Shown piece by piece: positions 8,901 through 19,271 of a stretch of DNA of 64,000 bases (position 1 is the stretch's first letter; every line of letters begins with the position of its first letter). Source of the DNA: Thermohalobaculum sp963721105 (GTDB lineage: Bacteria; Pseudomonadota; Alphaproteobacteria; Rhodobacterales; Rhodobacteraceae); NCBI GenBank assembly GCA_963721105.1, contig CAVRHY010000004.1:310001-374000 (forward strand). Direction: 5' to 3'. Made by a program: the position numbers and the translations under genes. A model generated the notes under the pieces. That model had not been told where the DNA came from. It worked only from the letters and a program-made list of their open reading frames with translations, and made no database searches.

Positions 8901-9512
8901 TCAGTGGCCAAAGATGTCCTCCTCCGGCCATCCGGCAAGGTCCAGCAGCGCGCGGTCGGGCAGGAAACGGAAGCAGGCCTCGGCCAGCTCCGTCCGCCCC
9001 TCGCGCGCCAGCCGTGCCGACAGCTCCTCGCGGAGCCGGTGCAGGTAGAGCACGTCCGAGGCGGCGTATTCCGTCTGCGCCTGGCTGAGCTCGGGTGCGC
9101 CCCAGTCGCTGGACTGCTGCTGCTTCGAGAGGTCGACGCCCAGCAGCTCCTGGCAGAGCTGCTTCAGCCCGTGCCGGTCGGTGAAGGTGCGCACGAGCTT
9201 CGAGGCGATCTTGGTGCACCAGACCGGGCGGGCGACGACGCCGAAGGCGTGCGCCATGACTGCGATGTCGAAGCGGCCGAAATGAAAAAGCTTGAGGGTG
9301 TCAGGGTTTGCCAGCATTCGCGCGAGGTTCGGCGCCTGCGCCTGGCCCTGCGCGATCTGCACGACATGCGCCGTGCCGTCGCCCGCGGAAAGCTGGACGA
9401 CGCACAGCCGGTCGCGGTGCGGCCGCAGCCCCATCGTCTCGGTATCGATCGCCACGATGGGGCCGAGATCCAGGCCGTCGGGCAGGTCCTGCCGGTGCAG
9501 GGTGATCGTCAT
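8901..9512 (-). CDS. rnd: Ribonuclease D family 3'-5' exonuclease
   Basis: DEDD-family exonuclease expected to trim stable RNA 3' ends. Seen: Exo I AIDTETMGL (Asp/Glu metal ligands), Exo II HFGRFDIAV and Exo III YAASDVLYLHRL with the DEDDy tyrosine. At 203 residues it has only the exonuclease domain and lacks the HRDC domains of E. coli RNase D, as is common for the short alphaproteobacterial form. It opens the minus-strand run into kdsD and lies just downstream of tRNA-Leu in the same direction. Confidence 0.9.
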   Translation of the reverse strand: MTITLHRQDLPDGLDLGPIVAIDTETMGLRPHRDRLCVVQLSAGDGTAHVVQIAQGQAQAPNLARMLANPDTLKLFHFGRFDIAVMAHAFGVVARPVWCTKIASKLVRTFTDRHGLKQLCQELLGVDLSKQQQSSDWGAPELSQAQTEYAASDVLYLHRLREELSARLAREGRTELAEACFRFLPDRALLDLAGWPEEDIFGH

Positions 9513-9538
9513 CCCGCGCTCCTCTGTGCGGCGTGGGA

Positions 9539-9625
9539 TGGTGCCCAGGAGAAGACTCGAACTTCCACGCCCTTTCGGGCACTAGCACCTGAAGCTAGCG
9601 CGTCTACCAATTCCGCCACCTGGGC
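9539..9625 (-). tRNA. tRNA-Leu (anticodon CAG)
   Basis: Reads CUG. The 7-bp acceptor stem GCCCAGG/CCTGGGC, the D arm GGAATTGGTAGAC, the anticodon arm CTAGC-TTCAGGT-GCTAG, a long class II variable arm TGCCCGAAAGGGCGT and the T arm GTTCGAGTC are all present. Discriminator A at 9542 is followed by an encoded CCA (9541-9539). Confidence 0.97.
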
Positions 9626-9778
9626 AGGCAACGTGAGGCGGCGATTTAGCGAGGCAGTCCGCGGCTGTCAACGGCCCTCGGTCCCGGCCGCGGCGATGGC
9701 GCGCGGACGGTCTGGGGCGCTTGCTCCGGCGGGTCCGCTGGCCCATAAGGACCGCCGTTTGCGTGGAAGGGACCGGTC

Positions 9779-11071
<1,293 letters not shown>

Positions 11072-11230
11072 GCGGCCGGGTCGTGCCAGCCCCCGCATTA
11101 GGCGAGATGTTCGAGGGCATGTCACCGAACGATCTCGCCGAACCGGGAGTCCGCCCGCGCGAGAAGAGTCTTGCAAGAGAATCGTCCCTCCGGGCAGGGC
11201 GGGTTGCACGGCCTGAAGCGGGAGTCGGGA

Positions 11231-11257
11231 CCTTTCGGGGGCAATCTCCCCCGAAGG
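11231..11257. other. Hairpin between purA and DUF2842 gene
   Basis: An inverted repeat close to CCTTTCGGGGG / CCCCCGAAGG with a six-base loop lies 160 bases after purA. No T-run follows on either strand, so it is not a canonical terminator. Confidence 0.4.
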
Positions 11258-11321
11258 GTTGGGCGAGATCGCGGCGAGGGGCCGGGCCGGTCCGGTCCCG
11301 CCGGCGAGGTAGGGACGAACG

Positions 11322-11549
11322 ATGAGTTTCCGCGCGCGAAAGCTTCTCTGCGTCCTGGTGCTGCTGGCCGGGCTGCCGGCCTATGTCGTCGTCGCGGTGA
11401 CGCTGACGGGGCTGCTCGGGCGGCCGTCCTTCCTGGTCGAGCTCGGCATCTATGTCGGGCTGGGCATCGTCTGGGCGCTGCCGCTGCGCGCGCTGTTCCG
11501 CGGCATCGCTCGGCACGACCCGGGCCGCGAGCCGCCGCCGGACTCGTGA
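11322..11549 (+). CDS. DUF2842 domain membrane protein
   Basis: A 75-residue inner-membrane protein with two predicted segments: LLCVLVLLAGLPAYVVVAVTL (about residues 8-28) and LGIYVGLGIVWALPLRALF (about 42-60), separated by a short polar turn. Size, spacing and the WALPLRALFR end resemble DUF2842, whose function is unknown. ATG 11322 has no strong ribosome site beyond GGCGAGGTAGGGA. It follows purA after 250 bases and ends before a convergent gene. Confidence 0.75.
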   Translation: MSFRARKLLCVLVLLAGLPAYVVVAVTLTGLLGRPSFLVELGIYVGLGIVWALPLRALFRGIARHDPGREPPPDS

Positions 11550-11653
11550 GTCGGCAGCGGCCGGCGGTCGCGCCCGGGGCGGGATGGGCGGACCGGCCGC
11601 CCCTGCGCCTCCGGGCGCCGATGGCGGTTCGGCGGATGCCGGCCGCGGCGCGC

Positions 11654-14556
11654 TCAATCGGGGTCGAGCAGGGCCTGGTAGCGCTCCCGCTCGGTCTGGG
11701 CCATGGCGAAGACACCATCGTCGACCAGGATCAGCGTGCTGGCGCGGACCAGCCTGCCGAAGCCCTTGATGCGATCCTCGAGCGTGCGCGGGTGGTCGCC
11801 GGGCAGGCGTTCGAAAGTCTCCATCACCTCGCGGCGCGTGAAGCGCGGCTTGCCTTCGACCAGCGTCAGCCAGGCGGCGGCGACGGCCAACAGGTCCGGG
11901 ATGGAGGTCGCGCCGGCGCGAGCGGCGAGGTCGGCCGGGCTGGAATCGCCGCCGGGGGCGGCGTCGCCGCCGCCCTGCGGTGGCTCGGACCCACCGGCGC
12001 CCGGCCCGGGCTCGGGCTCGGGCGTGCGGCGGCCGCCGAGGCGGGCCAGCAGCGCCGAGAAGCGACTGCGCTCCTCGGCCGGGCGCGGCTGGCCCGGAGG
12101 CGGACCGGGAGGTTGGTCGCGGCCGCCCGCGTCGACGCCGTCATGAGCTCCGTCGCGATCCCGTCAACGTCGGCCCCATCAGCGTCGGCCCCGTCAGCGT
12201 CGGCGCCTTCCGCGTCGAACCCGACAGCGCCGGCGCCTTCCGCGTCGGTCCCTTCGGCATCAGTCGCGTCGCGGTTTTGGGGGGCGGCGCTGCCGGGGTT
12301 GGGGCTGTCGGGATCGGCGCCGCCGGCGCCGGTCTCGTTCTGGTCGGCCGCTTGTTCCCGGTCGGCGGCTGACGACTTCGCCTCGTGGCGGAGCACGGCT
12401 GCCGGCTGCGCGGCTGCCGGTTGGACGGACGCGAAAATGTTCACGGATCCGTCTGCGCCGGCGGGGCGCCGGTCGGGCGGGGCGGGCCGGGCAGTGGCTT
12501 GCGTGTGCTCGGCGTTGGCCGGGTCGGCGGCCCTGGAGCCTGTCGGGTCGGAGCCGGTTGCCTCGCCGGTTTCGTGCCGCTGGCCGGCGGCCGCCTGTCC
12601 GACGGCGCCGGCCGATGGCGCCGCGGCAGCCGGCCCGGGCGTGCCGCCGGACCCGTGCTGCGCGGCAGCGGCGGGTGCCGCCTCCACGGGCGGGGCGAAG
12701 ATGTTCACCGCCGGCGCCGCCACGGCGGAGGCCGTGGCGGCGTCTGGCGGCGGCGCGAAGATGTTGACGACGGCGGCGGGAACAGCGGGCGCCCCGGTGT
12801 GCGCCTCGGCGCCCGGCGTCGCTTCAGGGGCGGTCGCGGGCCGGTCGGTGCCGGCTGGCGCGGCGTCTGCTGCAACCTCGGGCGAGCGGGCGGCGTTGGC
12901 GGGCTCGTCCCCTCCGGGCACGACGCCCGGCCGGTCGGCATCGGCGGAGTCAGCCCGGTCGGCCGCCTCGCCGGGGGCCGCCTCGCCGGGGGTCGCCGAG
13001 GCGCTGGCACCCTTCACCGAGGCCTGCGTATCGGATCCGGCGGTGCGGAGATCGCCGGCATGGGGGTCGCCGGCGGGTTTGCCGGAGGGTTCCGGCTCCG
13101 CGGTCGCGGAATCCTGCGGCGCGTCGGAGACGCCGGGCAGCTCGTCGCGGGCGTCGGGGTCCGGCTGGCTGGTGGCGGCGGTCGCCGCGTCGGCCGCGTC
13201 GGCGTGCTGCGCGGTGTCCGGCGCTGCCGCCTCGCGAGGCGCTTTCTGGTGGTCGCTGGCGTTGACCGCCGCAACAGCCGCCGCTTCGCCGCCATGCGCC
13301 GCGTCGTCATGGGACGGCGGGGTGACGGGCGCACCGCCACCGGCATCGCCGGCAGCGGCGTTGGTGCCGTCGGGGCGCTGGTCGGGCGCTGCTGTCGGCG
13401 CGCCAGGGGCGGGCGAGGTCCAGAGGTGGTTCGCCTCCTCGTCGGGCGGGGCGGGTGCGGGCGAGCCGCCGTCGGGCTGTTCGGCTGCGACGGGATCCTC
13501 CGCCGTGTCTTGCCCATCCGCCCCGGTTTGCCCGGCATCCCCGGTTTGCCCAACCGCGTCGGGCTCCTCGCTCGCGTCGGGTCGCCCTGCCGCGTCGGGC
13601 CGTTCGCCCCGGGCGGGTTGGTCCGGCGCGTCGGTGTGCTCGCCGCCGTCGGACTGTTGTTCGGCGTCAGGCTGAGGACGGGTTTCCGCGGCCTTGTCGT
13701 CCGACCCTGCGAGCGCGTTGACGGCCTCGTCGCCGGCCGGGGCGGTCTGCGCGTCGCGCTCGGCGTCGTCGGTGCCGGCGAGGTTGACCGAGAACGCCGC
13801 CTCGGCCACCGCGGCGGCGGGCGACGAGAAGATTGCCGCCGCCGCGGGCGCGATCCCGGTCTCGTCGCCGAGCGGGCGCTCGGGTTCGCCGCTGCTCGTG
13901 TCGCCGCCGTCCGTTTCGCCGCCGTCCGTGTCGCCACCGTCCGTCGGCTGCCGGCTGTCCATGCCGCCGTCCGTGCCGTCACGCGTGCCGCCGTCATCCG
14001 TGCTGCCGTCACCCGGGACAGCAAGACCTGTCTCGCCGGCAGTCATCTCGCCGTCTGTCGCGCCGTCTGCCGCCGGGACCGCGACGATTCCGGGCGCAGG
14101 CGCGGGGCGGTCGCGGCCTGTCTCATGGTCGGCGGCGACCGCATCGCCGCCGGGCGCGACGTCCGGCCGGTCGGGCGGGCCGGTCTCGGCCTGTGGATCG
14201 GGCGCGGCGTCGGCCGGGCGGCCCGCCGCGAGCGGGATATCGCCGGTCGTGACCGCGTCTTCGGCGTCGGCGTCGCCGTCGCGGCCGGTTTTCCGACCGG
14301 ACTCCGGGCCTCGGATCACGACGATGCCGGCGGCGCCGGCGTGGCGCTCGGCGCGGCGGTCGAGCGCGTCCTCGATAAGCGCCACCTCGGCGTCGCCGAA
14401 GCCGGGGCCGTGATCGGCCAGCGCCGGCGTCTCGCGGATCATGCCCTGCATCAGCAGCAGCACTTCGCGCATCTGTTCGACCGGGTCGTCGTAACCCTCG
14501 ACGCTGCACGAGAATGCGCCGAAGCGGACCTCGAGCTTCCTGCCAGTTTCGGCCAT
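11654..14556 (-). CDS. Long disordered protein with conserved ends (frame broken near 12110)
   Basis: Function unknown. The N-terminus has a compact domain, LEVRFGAFSCSVEGYDDP (residues about 7-24), of a type common in alphaproteobacteria as FGxFxCxxEGxDDP, then a helical segment to about residue 75. About 700 residues of Ala/Asp/Gly/Pro/Glu-rich disorder follow, with repeats such as DGGDTDGGETDGGD and ADGADADGADVDG and a recurring VNIFAPP-like motif (four versions). The C-terminal domain lies in another frame: RSRFSALLARLGG, then AAAWLTLVEGKPRFTRREVM and ALLDPD. The frame changes between about 12060 and 12160. ATG 14556 follows GGGGGAAG. It may be a scaffold; that is inference. Confidence 0.7.
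12164..12265. repeat. 15-bp tandem repeat in the disordered region
   Basis: Six to seven imperfect 15-base units of the form GTCGGCCCCGTCAGC. On the minus strand they encode the ADGADADG stretch of the disordered protein. The frame break of that gene lies at or just beside the low-coordinate edge of this array. Confidence 0.7.
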
Positions 14557-14760
14557 CGCTTCCCCCGCGTTTCCCCGCGCTGCCCCCCGCGCGTGGCCGG
14601 GCGGCGCCATGCAACCGGCCCGGATTTCTGCCCCCGCGGAAAGTCGCCGATCCGGCTGGGCCGGTCAAGCGCGAGGCGGGCGGCGCAGCCGGTTCCCGGA
14701 CCGCTGACAAAGGGGGTAGTTGACATGGGATTGAGGCGTTCCGGCGGCGCTGGAGGGCCG

Positions 14761-14790
14761 GTGACGGCCGGGTGACGGCCGGGTGACGGG
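14761..14790. repeat. 11-bp tandem repeat GTGACGGCCGG
   Basis: Two full and one partial copy (14761, 14772, 14783) lie in the spacer before the thiamine pyrophosphokinase gene. The partial copy could supply an upstream GTG start in that frame. Confidence 0.6.
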
Positions 14791-14827
14791 CGTTGACGGG
14801 GTGGCGGGGCCGGTCCAAGCAGCAGCG

Positions 14828-15530
14828 ATGGAGGGGCACGATCTTCCGCTGGTCTTCCGGCGGCCGGTGACGCTGGTCGGCGCCGGCCCGCTGACGCGCG
14901 CCATGCTGGACGAGGCCCTGGCCGTGGCGCCCGAGCTGGTCGCCGCCGATGGCGGGGCCGACCGGCTGGCCGAGTGGCGGCTGGCGCCGGCGGCGGTGAT
15001 CGGCGACATGGACTCGATCGGCGGGGACAGCGACCGGCGGGGACAGGATCGCGGGGACCCTCGAGGCCGGCGACGCGACGCGGCTGGTGCGGCTGGCCGA
15101 GCAGGACACGACGGATTTCGAGAAATGCCTCTACGCCACCGAGGCGCCGTTTCATGTCGGCGTCGGCTTTACCGGCGGGCGGGTCGACCACTTTCTCGCC
15201 GTGCTGCACGGCATGCTGCGGCGGCCGGACAGGACGGTGCTGCTGCTGGGCGAGGCGGACGCGATGGCGCTGCTGCCGCCGGGGCGGGGCGTCGGCCTGC
15301 ACCTCGAGCCGGGCGCACGGGTCTCGGTATTCCCGCTGCGGCCGGTCGTGGGCGTGCGCTCGCGCGGGCTGCGCTGGCCGGTCGACGGGCTGCGCATGGC
15401 GCCGGGCGAACGAGTGGGGACCTCGAACGAGGCGGTTGCGCCGCGCGTCGAGCTGGGCTTCGATGGCCCCGGCGCGCTGCTGATCGTCGAGCGGCGCTAT
15501 CTGGGCGAGCTGGTGCGGGCGCTGGGCTGA
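14828..15530 (+). CDS. Thiamine pyrophosphokinase (frame broken near 15035)
   Basis: Pyrophosphorylates thiamine with ATP to give the cofactor. The N-terminal half has VTLVGAGPL, LVAADGGADRL and the metal-binding IGDMDSIG; after the shift come TLEAGDATRLVRLAEQDTTDFEKCL, HVGVGFTGGRVDHFLAVLHGM-type motif pieces (GGRVDH) and a thiamine-binding C-terminal beta domain ending ERRYLGELVRAL. The frame changes between about 15017 and 15045, inside a run of CGGGGAC repeats. Start is uncertain: ATG 14828 lacks a clear ribosome site; GTG 14783 is the alternative. About 233 residues after correction, normal for the family. Confidence 0.85.
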
Positions 15531-15569
15531 GACTTGCTGGCGCGCGGCGCGATGCGGGAGAGGAATTGG

Positions 15570-16196
15570 ATGCAGCTGCTGATCGCCGGGCCCAGCCCCT
15601 ATGCGCGCAAGGTGCGCATCGCGCTGCGCGAGAAGGGCATCGCGCACGAGGAGGTGCTGGACCTGCCGTGGAACCCGGGCAGCGCCGCGGCGCGGCTGAA
15701 CCCGCTGGGCAAGGTGCCGGTGCTGGTCGACGGCGAGCAGGTCATCTGGGAGAGCTCGGTGATCCTGGACTACCTTGAGACGCTGGGGCGCGGCCCGGCG
15801 CTGATCCCCGCCGACCCGGCCGGGCGGCTGGCCGTGCGCCGGATCGAGGCGCTGGCCGACGGCATCTGCGACGCCGTCGTGCTGTGCGTGCTGGAGATGA
15901 AGCGCCCGGCGGCCAAGCGCTCGAGCGACTGGCTGGCGCGCCAGCGCGGGAAGGTGACCGGGGGCCTCTCGGCGCTGGAGGACATGCTGGGCGAGCGCGA
16001 CTGGTTCGTCGGCGAGGCGCTGACGGTCGCCGATATCGCGGCGGGCGCGGCGCTGGGCTATGTGAGCTTTCGCATGCCGGAAATACTGTGGCGGCGGTTG
16101 CATCCGGACCTGCACGAGTTCTCGAAGCGCATCGAGGCGCGGCCGTCCTTCGCGGAGACCAGGCCGGCCGACCAGGAAATCGCGGCATTGGGTTAG
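15570..16196 (+). CDS. Glutathione S-transferase family protein
   Basis: Thioredoxin-fold transferase expected to bind glutathione in the cytoplasm; substrate unknown. The N-terminal domain (about residues 1-78) has SPYARKVRIALREKG, LNPLGKVPVLV with the cis-proline and ESSVILDYLE for glutathione binding; the C-terminal all-helical domain has LSALEDMLGERDWFVGEALTVADIA with the family N-capping motif. The 208-residue length is normal. ATG 15570 is preceded by GGGAGAGGA. It may share a transcript with the kinase 39 bases upstream. Confidence 0.88.
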   Translation: MQLLIAGPSPYARKVRIALREKGIAHEEVLDLPWNPGSAAARLNPLGKVPVLVDGEQVIWESSVILDYLETLGRGPALIPADPAGRLAVRRIEALADGICDAVVLCVLEMKRPAAKRSSDWLARQRGKVTGGLSALEDMLGERDWFVGEALTVADIAAGAALGYVSFRMPEILWRRLHPDLHEFSKRIEARPSFAETRPADQEIAALG

Positions 16197-16271
16197 GCCG
16201 GTCCGGACGCCGTCTCAGGTAAACGTGCCCGGCCGATCGTCGGGCGTGGGTAGGCAAGCCAGGAGAGAGAC

Positions 16272-17426
16272 ATGAGCGACATTCGCGTCGCAACCTTCGA
16301 CGGGCCGGGCGCGTCGCCGGTGATCCGCACGGTGCCGCGGCCGAAGATCGGCCCGAAGGCCGCGCTGATCCGCATCGGCGCCTGCGGCGTCTGCGGCACC
16401 GACCTGCATATTCTCAAGGGCCACTGGCCGAAGCCGCTGCCCTGGCCGTTCACGCTGGGGCACGAGCTGGCCGGCGAGATCGTCGAGATCGGCGACGAGC
16501 TGACCACCGACTTCATGGGCAAGCCGATCGGCGTCGGCTCGAAGCTGATGCTGCCGCCGCTGATGCCCTGCGGGCACTGCGACTGGTGCCTGCACTACCC
16601 GGAGACGGCCAACAAGTGCCTGACGCCGGTCTATTACGGGCGCTACCTCGGCTTCGAGAAGGCGCCGCATCTGTGGGGCGGCTGGGCCGAGATGGTCTAT
16701 GTCGACCTGGAGGAGCTGCCGGGGACGAAGATCTACAAGCTGCCGGACGAGATGCCCTACCGGCTGGGCGCGCTGTCCGAGCCGCTGACCTCGGGCATCC
16801 GCGCCTTCGAGCGGGCGCAGAGGGTCGGCGGCTTTCCGTGGAACGCGACCGTTGTGATCCAGGGCACCGGGCCGATCGGCATCCTTGCCATCGCCGCGGC
16901 GCAGGAGATGGGTGCGGGCCGCGTCATCGCCGTCGGCGCGCCCGAGGAGCCGCGGCTGAAGCTTGCCCGCAAGTTCGGCGCCGAGGCGACCGTGAACATC
17001 GACGAGCACAAGACGCCCGCGGACCGCATCGCCGCGGTGCGCGAGATCGTCGGCGGCTATGGCGCGGACCTGGTGATGGACTGCTCGGGCCACCCGACGG
17101 CCGGGCCCGAGGGCATCGAGTTCCTGCGCGACGGCGGCACCTATGTCGAGATGGGCCAGTTCACCGACGCCGGCATCATCGAGACGAGCTGGCACCGCAT
17201 CTGCACCAAGGACATCAACGTGCTTGGCTCGTGGGCCTTCACGGCGAACGACCTGCCCAAGGGCGTCGACATGCTGTGGCAGGCGCGCGACCGCTATCCT
17301 TGGCTGGAGATGCAGACGCTGTTCGAGTTCTCGGAGGACGGCATCAGCCGGGCGGTCGCCGACGCGATGGCGATGAAGACGGTCAAGTCGACGATCGTGC
17401 CGAACCCGGACATGATCGAGGCGTGA
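16272..17426 (+). CDS. Zinc-dependent medium-chain alcohol dehydrogenase
   Basis: Probable NAD(P)-dependent oxidation of a secondary or cyclic alcohol; substrate unknown. The 384 residues show the catalytic zinc ligands in ACGVCGTDLH and GHELAGE, structural-zinc cysteines in CGHCDWCLHYPETANKC, and a Rossmann nucleotide site VVIQGTGPIGILAI. The insert YYGRYLGFEKAPHLWGGWAEMV is longer than in simple ADHs. A clear AGGAGAGAGA ribosome site precedes ATG 16272. A scar of a closely related gene lies at 18135-18283. Confidence 0.88.
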   Translation: MSDIRVATFDGPGASPVIRTVPRPKIGPKAALIRIGACGVCGTDLHILKGHWPKPLPWPFTLGHELAGEIVEIGDELTTDFMGKPIGVGSKLMLPPLMPCGHCDWCLHYPETANKCLTPVYYGRYLGFEKAPHLWGGWAEMVYVDLEELPGTKIYKLPDEMPYRLGALSEPLTSGIRAFERAQRVGGFPWNATVVIQGTGPIGILAIAAAQEMGAGRVIAVGAPEEPRLKLARKFGAEATVNIDEHKTPADRIAAVREIVGGYGADLVMDCSGHPTAGPEGIEFLRDGGTYVEMGQFTDAGIIETSWHRICTKDINVLGSWAFTANDLPKGVDMLWQARDRYPWLEMQTLFEFSEDGISRAVADAMAMKTVKSTIVPNPDMIEA

Positions 17427-17609
17427 GCCGCCGGGGCGAGGGAGCGGCCGCGTTGCCGGTCGCGACGCGGCGGCATCCTCGCCGGGCGGGGTCCGACGCG
17501 CATTGCGGACCGGGCGGGGTCCGACGCGCCTTGCGCACCGGGCGCGGCGCGCTGATCTAGGGAAGAGCCGTCGGCAAGCGGACCGGCGGCGTGAACAGAG
17601 GTGTTGCCC

Positions 17610-18065
17610 ATGCGCCGTCTCGCGCTCGCCGCGCTGCTCGCGGCCTGTCCTGTCCAGGCGGAAGAGATCGGCGAGGTCGATACCGTGTGGAAGCTCCTGG
17701 GCGCCAACCACAAGATCGTCGTCGAGGTCTTCGACGATCCCGAGGTTCCCGGCGTGAGCTGCTTCGTCAGCCGGGCGAAGACCGGCGGCATCAAGGGCAG
17801 CCTGGGGCTGGCGGAGGATACCTCGGACGCCTCCATCGCCTGCCGCCAGACCGGGCCGATCACGGTCGACCCGGGGACGCTGGATGACGGCGAGGAGGTC
17901 TTCCGGCAGCGCACCTCGATCCTGTTCAAGAAGATCCGCGTCGTGCGGTTCTTCGACGAGCCGCGCAATACGCTGGTCTACCTGACCTACTCGGACAAGC
18001 TGATCGAGGGCTCGCCCAAGAACTCGATCTCGGCAGTGGTCATCCAGCCGTGGCCGGGCAGGTAG
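17610..18065 (+). CDS. creA: CreA family periplasmic protein
   Basis: Uncharacterised secreted protein. A short signal peptide (RRLALAALLAACPVQAEE) has cleavage likely after VQA. The mature protein matches CreA by VDTVWKLLGANHKIVVEVFDDPEVPGVSCFVSRAKTGG-like order (seen as KIVVEVFDDP and CFVSRAKTGG), ACRQTGPI and TLVYLTYSDKLIEGSPKNS near the end. 151 residues, typical. ATG 17610 is 8 bases after AGAGG; an upstream in-frame GTG at 17601 is less likely. The name comes from the E. coli cre region and does not imply creatinine metabolism. Confidence 0.9.
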   Translation: MRRLALAALLAACPVQAEEIGEVDTVWKLLGANHKIVVEVFDDPEVPGVSCFVSRAKTGGIKGSLGLAEDTSDASIACRQTGPITVDPGTLDDGEEVFRQRTSILFKKIRVVRFFDEPRNTLVYLTYSDKLIEGSPKNSISAVVIQPWPGR

Positions 18066-18368
18066 CGGCGGAGCGCGCCGGTTCCTTCGGCGCGGCCGGG
18101 CCGGCCGACCGGGAAATCGCCCCGCCGAGGGTGACGACGGGCGACAGTCGCGTCGCGACGGTCAGCGGGCCGGGCGCGGCGCCGGTGATCCGCTGCGGAC
18201 TGAAACCGGACCCAGGTGTCGCGGTCCTCGGCGCCGGGAAGCGGCGGTCGAACGTGCCGATCCCGGAGCTGATCGAGGGATAGCGCCGGCCGGTGGCCCG
18301 GTGGTCGTTCCGGTGCATGGGCCGTCATGCCCACACTCGCGGGCACGGCGGGCGCGCGGCCGGTGTCG
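18066..18368. other. Spacer between CreA gene and the SDR
   Basis: No intact gene. It contains the dehydrogenase remnant described separately at 18135-18283; the rest is unremarkable GC-rich sequence. Confidence 0.6.
18135..18283 (+). pseudogene. Deletion scar of a Zn alcohol dehydrogenase paralogue
   Basis: The frame reads GDSRVATVSGPGAAPVIR, matching the first 18 residues of the nearby dehydrogenase (SDIRVATFDGPGASPVIR), with DNA identity also obvious over about 55 bases. A short unrelated stretch follows, then SNVPIPELIEG and a stop, matching the dehydrogenase C-terminus STIVPNPDMIEA. About 350 central codons, including all zinc ligands and the Rossmann fold, are absent. It looks like a large internal deletion in a second gene copy. 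Confidence 0.65.
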
Positions 18369-19146
18369 CTACTGGGCCGTGTAGCCGCCGTCGATGACCA
18401 GTTCGGTGCCGGTGACGAATTTCGACTCGTCCGACGCGAGGTAGACGACTCCCCAGGCGATATCGTCCGGCTCGCCGACATGGCCGATCGGGTGCATGGC
18501 GTCGAGCGCCTTGCGGCCTTCCGCTACGCCGCCGTTGTCGCGCAGGTAGTTCTCGACCATCGGCGTCCAGATGTAGCCGGGGTGGATCGAGTTGACGCGG
18601 ATCCCGAGCCGCTGCTGGGCGCAGTAGAGCGCGACCGACTTGGTGTAGAGTTCGCACGCCGCCCTTCGAGGCGTTGTAGGCGCCGAGGTTCGGATCGCCG
18701 ACCAGCCCCTCGATGGACGAGAGGTTGATGATGGAGCAGCCCTTCGGAGGCATCGACTTCATCGTCCGGATCGCGTGCTTGGTTCCCAGCATGACGCCGT
18801 CGAGGTTGACGCTCATCAGCTTGCGCCAGTCCTCGAGCGTCTCGTCCTCCGGCGGGTTGCCGCGTCCGATGCCGGCGTTGTTGACCAGCACGTCCAGCCG
18901 GCCGAAGCGGTCGATGGTGGCCGCGACCACCTTCTCCCACGCGCCCTCGTCGGCGACGTCGTGTTGGAGATAGATGGCCTCGCCGCCGTCGCCGGCGATG
19001 GCGCGGGCGGCCTGCTCGCCCTCTTCGTCCCTGATGTCCGTCAGGACGACCCGGGCGCCCTCGCGCGCCAGCATCGTCGCCGAAGCGAGGCCGAGCCCCA
19101 GCGCCGCTCCGGTCACGATCGCCACCTTGTCCCGTACCCGGTCCAT
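18369..19146 (-). CDS. SDR family oxidoreductase (frame broken near 18660)
   Basis: Classical short-chain dehydrogenase, about 258 residues after correction. The N-terminal frame has the cofactor loop TGAALGLG, VVLTDIRDEEG (an Asp after the second strand suggests NAD rather than NADP), NNAGIG and the catalytic YNASKGG. After the shift at about 18655-18665 come LYTKSVALYCAQQRLGIRVNSIHPGYIWTPMV and the end VTGTELVIDGGYTAQ. ATG 19146 follows AGGAG. It follows the creatinase gene in the same direction, 125 bases away, so a shared transcript is possible. Confidence 0.85.
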
Positions 19147-19271
19147 GACAACTCCTCTGTCTACGCATTCTGCGGCGGCCAGGGCCTGCCGTTGGCACCG
19201 GCGGCCGCGTTCGACGTGGGACCGGGCCGCAGTCGTCCCAAGACCTCTGCGGCCGTGCGCCGCGCGGGGTG

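Noticed and set aside
12164..12265. Short regular repeats that suggested a CRISPR array or a pentapeptide-repeat protein
   Set aside because: Units are 15 bases with no spacers, and the plus-strand VGPxSVGPxS reading lacks the A(D/N)LxX pattern. They are in-frame repeats of the minus-strand gene.
11171..13675. Plus-strand open frame of over 800 codons rich in Ala, Ser, Gly and Pro
   Set aside because: It is antisense to the disordered protein; high GC and low complexity keep the complement open. It has no domain, and the minus strand has conserved ends and a ribosome site.
14761..14827. Possible TPP riboswitch before the thiamine pyrophosphokinase gene
   Set aside because: No THI-box CTGAGA or similar core is present; only an 11-bp tandem repeat.
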